A stretch of DNA of 64,000 bases, from the NCBI RefSeq assembly GCF_900113015.1, contig NZ_FONV01000024.1:1-64000 (forward strand), in the 5' to 3' direction. Position 1 is the first letter of the stretch. Each line of letters opens with the position of its first letter. Source of the stretch: Actinoplanes philippinensis (lineage in GTDB: Bacteria > Actinomycetota > Actinomycetes > Mycobacteriales > Micromonosporaceae). The translations under genes and the position numbers were made by a program. Below are positions 60,023-64,000 of the stretch, in pieces. A model generated the notes under the pieces. It was not told where the DNA came from. It ran no database searches and saw only the letters and a list, made by a program, of their open reading frames with translations.

Positions 60023-60235
60023 TTACCCGGAGCGGCGCCCCGCCAGGCGTTGCAGCAGCGGCAGCAGACCGTAGACGACGATCGGGACCGCGATGGTGGC
60101 GGTGATGAGCGTGCGAACGACCATCGGCACGTTCCGCAGCAGATCGCCGAGCAGCAACTGCAGGACGATCAGGGTCGGGGCGACCGCGATCCAGATCATG
60201 ACGGCCGTCCGGTGCCGGTTCGATTGATGCGACAT
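60023..60235 (-). CDS. Small two-helix membrane protein
   Basis: A 70-residue protein with two hydrophobic segments (about 11-30 and 38-60) and a basic end (LQRLAGRRSG). The pattern of a short polar lead, helix, PMVVRT loop and second helix is like the small DUF2798/YrhC-type membrane proteins. GGGAG lies eight bases before the ATG at 60235. It starts five bases after the stop of the thioredoxin-reductase-like gene, so it belongs to that operon. Confidence 0.65.
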   Translation of the reverse strand: MSHQSNRHRTAVMIWIAVAPTLIVLQLLLGDLLRNVPMVVRTLITATIAVPIVVYGLLPLLQRLAGRRSG

Positions 60236-60240
60236 GGCGA

Positions 60241-61185
60241 TTACTCCCGAGAGGCGAGGATTGCGGCGACCCGGCGCTCCTGGGCGGCCGAGAAGGGAAG
60301 AGCATCGCGGACGTCGGCGTCCACGAGGTCGGCGTTGAGGTCGATGGCGGCGGCGGAGCCCTGGCCGGCCGCGGTGATCACCTGAGCGCGGGGGTCGACG
60401 GCGTTCCCAGCCGCCCACACCCCGGGCACGCTGGTACGGCCGGTGCGCTGGTCGGCGACGACCGCGCCCAGCGCGGTGAGCAGGCCGTCGGCGGGGACGA
60501 GCCGGGGCCGGACGAAGAGGGCGTGCGGGGCGACCACGCTCGCCCGGTCGAGCTCGATACCGGCCATCCGATCGCCCGCGGTGATGATCCGGGTCACCAG
60601 GCCGTCGACGACGCGGATGCCACGGGCAGCCAGACGCTGCCGTTCGTCCGGCGTCGATTCATACCCGTGCGAGAAGAAGGTCACGTCGTCCGACCACTGC
60701 CTGATCAGCAGCGCGTGGGCGACCGTCTCCGGGCTTCCGCCGAGCACCCCGAGCGGCCGGTCGCGGACCTCGTACCCGTGGCAGTACGGGCAGTGCAGCA
60801 CGTCCCGGCCCCAGCGGCCGGCGAGACCGGGAATGCCGGGGATCTCGTCGCGCAGACCGGTGGCGACGACGACCCGGCGCGCGGCGAGCACACCGCCGTC
60901 GCCGGTGCGGACCCGGAACCCGGCAGGCCCGTCCGGGTCGACGGCGCGGACCGTCCCGGCGATCAGGTGCCCGCCGTATCCCTTGACCTCGGCCCGCCCC
61001 GCGGCGAGCAGATCGGCCGGCGGCATGCCGTCCCGGGACAGGAACCCCTGCAGGTGTGCGGCCGGGGCGTTGCGGGGCGAGCCCGCGTCGATCACCACGA
61101 CCCGGCGCCGGGCCCGGGTCAGGACGAGGGCGGCGCTCAATCCGGCAGCGCCCCCGCCCACCACTGCTACGTCGTATCCGTTCAT
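60241..61185 (-). CDS. Thioredoxin-reductase-like FAD oxidoreductase
   Basis: A 314-residue flavoprotein. The FAD loop VVGGGAAGLSAALVL is at 8-22, the redox pair C132/C135 lies in HCPYCHGYE, the second nucleotide-binding site in LGVLGGSPETVAHALL, and the FAD pyrophosphate-type GVWAAGNAVD near the end. This is the low-molecular-weight thioredoxin reductase group; the HCPYCHGYE form is common in actinobacterial and fungal thiol oxidoreductases (GliT-like), which may act on small disulfides instead of thioredoxin. No thioredoxin gene is adjacent. It diverges from the XRE-cupin regulator. Confidence 0.88.
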   Translation of the reverse strand: MNGYDVAVVGGGAAGLSAALVLTRARRRVVVIDAGSPRNAPAAHLQGFLSRDGMPPADLLAAGRAEVKGYGGHLIAGTVRAVDPDGPAGFRVRTGDGGVLAARRVVVATGLRDEIPGIPGLAGRWGRDVLHCPYCHGYEVRDRPLGVLGGSPETVAHALLIRQWSDDVTFFSHGYESTPDERQRLAARGIRVVDGLVTRIITAGDRMAGIELDRASVVAPHALFVRPRLVPADGLLTALGAVVADQRTGRTSVPGVWAAGNAVDPRAQVITAAGQGSAAAIDLNADLVDADVRDALPFSAAQERRVAAILASRE

Positions 61186-61226
61186 GGCCCCAGCGTCGGC
61201 CCGGACCACGAAACCGGCAATCAATG

Positions 61227-61255
61227 TTGCCGTTTCCGGGAAAGCCCTGTGCAAT
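61227..61255 (+). promoter_or_regulatory. Promoter and operator of the XRE-cupin gene
   Basis: TTGCCG (61227-61232) and TGCAAT (61250-61255) are exactly 17 bases apart. The symmetric TTTCCGGGAAA (61233-61243) sits between the two boxes. The GTG begins six bases after the -10 box, so the transcript is probably leaderless, and a protein bound at the palindrome would repress it. Confidence 0.65.
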
Positions 61256-61261
61256 GGCCGG

Positions 61262-61870
61262 GTGGATCACGCGATCAGCGCCGCGCTCGCCGAAGTGGGC
61301 CCCCGGCTCCGGCGGCTGCGCACCCAGCGCAACATCACCCTGACCGCGCTCGCCGAGACGACCGGCATCTCCAAGAGCACCCTGTCCCGGCTGGAGAGCG
61401 GCCAGCGCAAACCGAGCCTGGAGCTGCTGCTGCCGATCGCACAGGCACACCGGGTGCCGATCGACGAGCTGATCGGGGCGCCGCAGATCGCCGACCCCCG
61501 GGTCCGGCCCACGCCGCGGCGGGTCAACGGGCGGATCGTGCTGCCGCTGACGCCGCACGCCGGGTCGCTGCAGGCCTGGAAGGTGATCATCCCGGCCGAC
61601 CAGACCGAGCCGGAGCCGCGGACGCACGAGGGCTACGAGTGGCTCTACGTGCTGTCCGGGCGGCTCCGGCTGGTCCTCGGCGATCAGGACTTCGAGATCG
61701 GCGCGGGTGAGGCGGCCGAGTTCGACACCCGGCTGCCGCACTGGTTCGGCAGCACCGGTCACCATGCCGTCGAGATCATCAGCATCCTGGGCCGGCAGGG
61801 TGAGCGCATGCACGTCCGGGCCCGCTCCACCCGGCGGGAGGACCCTAGCCGCCGGGAAGACGCTCGATGA
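61262..61870 (+). CDS. XRE family regulator with cupin sensor
   Basis: A 202-residue regulator. Residues about 16-70 are an XRE HTH (LRTQRNITLTALAETTGISK, STLSRLESGQRKPSLELL) and about 115-185 a cupin (THEGYEWLYVLSGRLRLVLG, EFDTRLPHWFG). Such proteins sense small molecules and control the neighbouring metabolic gene; the obvious target is the divergent flavoprotein and small membrane-protein operon. The GTG at 61262 fits the family start. The 3' end overlaps the convergent M20 gene by 26 bases. Confidence 0.88.
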   Translation: MDHAISAALAEVGPRLRRLRTQRNITLTALAETTGISKSTLSRLESGQRKPSLELLLPIAQAHRVPIDELIGAPQIADPRVRPTPRRVNGRIVLPLTPHAGSLQAWKVIIPADQTEPEPRTHEGYEWLYVLSGRLRLVLGDQDFEIGAGEAAEFDTRLPHWFGSTGHHAVEIISILGRQGERMHVRARSTRREDPSRREDAR

Positions 61871-63149
61871 GGCTGCCGTACCAGGCGACGCCCTTGCGGT
61901 AGGCGTCGACGGTGATGTGCTCGTCGGTGGTGTGGATCGACTCCCGCTGCTTCTTGGTCATCTCGAACGGGGTGAACCGGTAGACCCGCTCGCTGATCGC
62001 CGTGAAGAAGCGGGCGTCGGTCGCGGCCATCATCACATACGGCGAGGTGACCGCCTCCGGGAAATGCGTCAGGGTGACCGCGGCCAGCAGGTCGAACGCG
62101 TCGTCCACCGGTGACGACGGGGACGGCTCGGCCCGGTCCAGGACGGTGATCTGCACCTGCGGATCCTTGATGACCCGGCGGATGTGCCGGATCACGCTCT
62201 CCGTGGTGTCCCCGATCAGGATGCGGACGCTGACACCGGCGGTGGCCGACGCGGCGACCACGTTCATCGCCGGGGAGCCGCTCAGCGTCGTCACCGCGAA
62301 GGTGGTCCGCGCCATCGCCGCCGTCTCCGGGCCGGCCGCCAGCAGCAGACGGGTCAGCAGGGACCGGCTGCGGACGGCGGTGCTCAACGCATACCGGATC
62401 GGGGGCCTGGCGTGGGGGGCCGCCCGCCGGAAGAGCTCCATGGTGGCGTCCGGCGCGCAGGCCCGCATCGGGGAACGGTCCAGGCGGGTGATCGCCCGGG
62501 CGAGCCGCGCGGTCGGGCCCAGCGGCGCCGGGGTGGACGAGTGCCCGCCGCGGCCCTCGACGCGCAGCTCCAGCGAGGTGACGCCCTTCTCGGTGACGCC
62601 GACGACCGCCATCGGCCGGTCCACGCCGGGGAACGCGTCGTAGGCGACAGCGCCGCCCTCGTCGAGCACGAACCACGGGGTCACGCCCCGTTGCCGCAGC
62701 TCCGCGACGGCGAGCTGGGCCGCGTCACCGGCGACCTCCTCGTCACAGCCGAACGAGAGCCACACGTCCTGCGCGGGTGTGTGGCCGGCGGCGAGCAGGC
62801 CCTCGACGGCCTGGCAGATCGCGGTCAGGCTGCCCTTGCAGTCGAGGGTGCCGCGGCCCCAGATCACCCCGTCCTCGACGACCGCGCCGAACGGCGGATG
62901 AGCCCACTCGCCCTCGGCCGGCACGACGTCGATGTGGGCCATCAGCACCACCGGCCGGTCGGCGTGCCGGCCCGCCCAGTGGAACAGCAGGCCATGGCGG
63001 CCGACCCGGGTCAGCGGCAGTTCGTGCAGCATCGGGAAATGCCGCTCCAGCGCCTCGTGAAAGGCGTCGAAGGCGGCATGATCCCAGGCTGCGGCATCCC
63101 TGGTGGAGACGGTCGGAATGCGGAGGAGGTCGCGGAACGCCTCGATCAT
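61845..63149 (-). CDS. M20 family metallopeptidase (CPS1/ArgE-like)
   Basis: A 434-residue di-zinc peptidase/deacylase. The metal ligands are visible: His in VVLMAHIDVVP, bridging Asp in IWGRGTLDCKG, catalytic and ligand Glu in GCDEEVAGD, Asp/Glu in VLDEGGAV, and His near the end in HTTDEHITVD. GRGGHSSTPA is the lid-domain signature. Members cleave dipeptides, N-acyl amino acids or similar amides. No signal peptide is present. It overlaps the radical SAM gene start-to-stop by four bases (ATGA), which couples the two; this is an unusual partner for this family. Confidence 0.9.
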   Translation of the reverse strand: MIEAFRDLLRIPTVSTRDAAAWDHAAFDAFHEALERHFPMLHELPLTRVGRHGLLFHWAGRHADRPVVLMAHIDVVPAEGEWAHPPFGAVVEDGVIWGRGTLDCKGSLTAICQAVEGLLAAGHTPAQDVWLSFGCDEEVAGDAAQLAVAELRQRGVTPWFVLDEGGAVAYDAFPGVDRPMAVVGVTEKGVTSLELRVEGRGGHSSTPAPLGPTARLARAITRLDRSPMRACAPDATMELFRRAAPHARPPIRYALSTAVRSRSLLTRLLLAAGPETAAMARTTFAVTTLSGSPAMNVVAASATAGVSVRILIGDTTESVIRHIRRVIKDPQVQITVLDRAEPSPSSPVDDAFDLLAAVTLTHFPEAVTSPYVMMAATDARFFTAISERVYRFTPFEMTKKQRESIHTTDEHITVDAYRKGVAWYGSLIERLPGG

Positions 63150-64000
63150 TCAGCGGCCGGCAGCGTGTCCATGAACGAGCTCACCGAGAAGACCGCGTTA
63201 CCGGCGCCGGGCGGGCCGTAACCGGGCGGACTGCTCAGTCCGTTGGCCTCCATGGTCGCGCGATACGCCTCGAGGAGCCGGATGTGGTACTCCAGGGGAG
63301 CGCCCTCCGGATTCGTCCTGCCGAGCGGTGTCGTCGGCTCCGGGCACCAGGTGGTGAAGCGCGGCAGAATGCCCCGGGACATGAAATATTGCAGGCCCTC
63401 GGTGGTCGACTCGATCGCCTCGTCGACGGTACGGAAACCGAACGGCTCGGCCATCTCCACACCCGCGACGAAATTGGGGATCACGTTGCGCGGGCCGAAG
63501 ATCTCAGCCGAGTCGAGAATGCGCCGGTGCCATTCCGCCCGGCCCACATACCGTTCCTTACCCGGGCAGTAGAGCTCGAACAGCCGCTTGTCCCACACCT
63601 CGAAGTTGGGGTGATAGATGCGGATGCCGTAGTCGTAGAACCGCTGGACGTCCTCTTTCGGCAGCGCCTGGGCGACGACCTTGCCGATCCACCGGCCCGG
63701 GAACCGCTCCTCGATGGCCTGGGCGTAACGCCCGTAGAAGTCGGCCTCGGCCAGCCCGTCGACCTTGCTGGTCACGCTGCCGCCGGTCAGGGTGTACGCC
63801 TGCGACGTCCGGGCCGTGTCGTATTTGTCGATGATCGCCAGCGCCTCGAGCACCTCGTCGACCGGCTTGACTCCGGTGTAGGGCCGCCCGGCCGCCTTGT
63901 GCTGACGCCAGTTGTGGTTGATGTCGCAGTACTGACATTCCTCCTTGGCGCCGAAATACTGGCACACCCGGAAAACGGTCAGATAGATGAGATAGCCCCA
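63146..64000 (-). CDS. Radical SAM protein (5' end outside the window), CX8CX2C cluster motif
   Basis: At least 284 residues, open to the right edge. The cluster region reads CQYFGAKEECQYCD, giving a CX8CX2C spacing in place of the usual CX3CX2C. It is followed by YTLTGGSV, which fits the SAM-binding G-G-E-type strand, and later by NVIPNFVAGVEMAEPFGF and a WCPEP near the C-terminus, as in the biotin synthase/ThiH-like group. The substrate is not recognisable. Its stop overlaps the start of the M20 peptidase gene, so the two products probably work in one pathway, perhaps cofactor or modified-peptide processing; this is a guess. The true start is outside the window. Confidence 0.8.
   Translation of the reverse strand, partial: WGYLIYLTVFRVCQYFGAKEECQYCDINHNWRQHKAAGRPYTGVKPVDEVLEALAIIDKYDTARTSQAYTLTGGSVTSKVDGLAEADFYGRYAQAIEERFPGRWIGKVVAQALPKEDVQRFYDYGIRIYHPNFEVWDKRLFELYCPGKERYVGRAEWHRRILDSAEIFGPRNVIPNFVAGVEMAEPFGFRTVDEAIESTTEGLQYFMSRGILPRFTTWCPEPTTPLGRTNPEGAPLEYHIRLLEAYRATMEANGLSSPPGYGPPGAGNAVFSVSSFMDTLPAAE

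Overview
The window is high-GC DNA (most third codon positions are G or C) with frequent GTG starts, ATGA/GTGA gene overlaps, Tat-type signal peptides, PASTA-less Ser/Thr kinases and sugar ABC transporters without their own ATPase. This points to a soil actinomycete; the gene content fits Actinoplanes or another member of the Micromonosporaceae, but the genus is an inference.

Layout. 1-0.6 kb: the 3' end of cytochrome c oxidase subunit I (ctaD). 0.8-1.7 kb: a V8/trypsin-like protease. 2.1-7.8 kb: a sugar ABC importer (binding protein plus two permeases) with a Tat-exported PL26-type exo-rhamnogalacturonan lyase. 7.9-20.4 kb: housekeeping and accessory genes, including a CDF metal exporter, an amino-acid-type binding protein, a repeat-bearing Ser/Thr kinase, a PadR/membrane protein pair, a Cys/Met PLP lyase, a PhzF-like protein, a TetR-MmpL pair, a barstar-like protein and a F420/NADP-type oxidoreductase.

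20.5-35.0 kb is the most coherent block: a uronate polysaccharide locus. One leftward operon (28.9 to 20.5 kb) encodes a DUF2264 protein, a complete sugar importer minus its ATPase, a YesL protein, a GH88 unsaturated glucuronyl hydrolase, an IolB-type isomerase standing where KduI is expected, and a shortened KduD. It starts at a near-consensus promoter (TTGACA, 17 bases, TTTACT) covered by TGTGA(T/G)CG half-sites and ends at a hairpin. Divergent from it are a heparinase II/III-type lyase and a hybrid regulator (DeoR-type HTH joined to a LacI-type sugar sensor). A second regulator of the same hybrid build lies nearby, next to a secreted GH43-RICIN protein. Together with the PL26 cluster at 2-8 kb the genes can cut a uronate-containing polymer outside the cell, import unsaturated oligosaccharides, release the 4,5-unsaturated uronate and convert it toward 2-keto-3-deoxygluconate. 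KdgK and KdgA are not in the window.

35-64 kb is a mixed region: RtcB-type RNA ligase, an APH-type kinase, two linked alpha/beta hydrolases, an XRE-NB-ARC-TPR regulator coupled to an epimerase-like protein, LipB, small regulators (AraC, ArsR-SRPBCC, MarR), a second Ser/Thr kinase with in-frame repeats, a secreted subtilase, a thioredoxin-reductase-like/XRE-cupin divergent pair, and a translationally coupled M20 peptidase and radical SAM protein with an unusual cysteine spacing (runs off the right edge). Several intergenic tandem-repeat arrays lie between 45.3 and 50.4 kb. At least ten monocistronic genes carry a TANNNT box 6-8 bases before the start codon, which suggests widespread leaderless transcription. 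No rRNA, tRNA, CRISPR array, transposase or integrase was seen.
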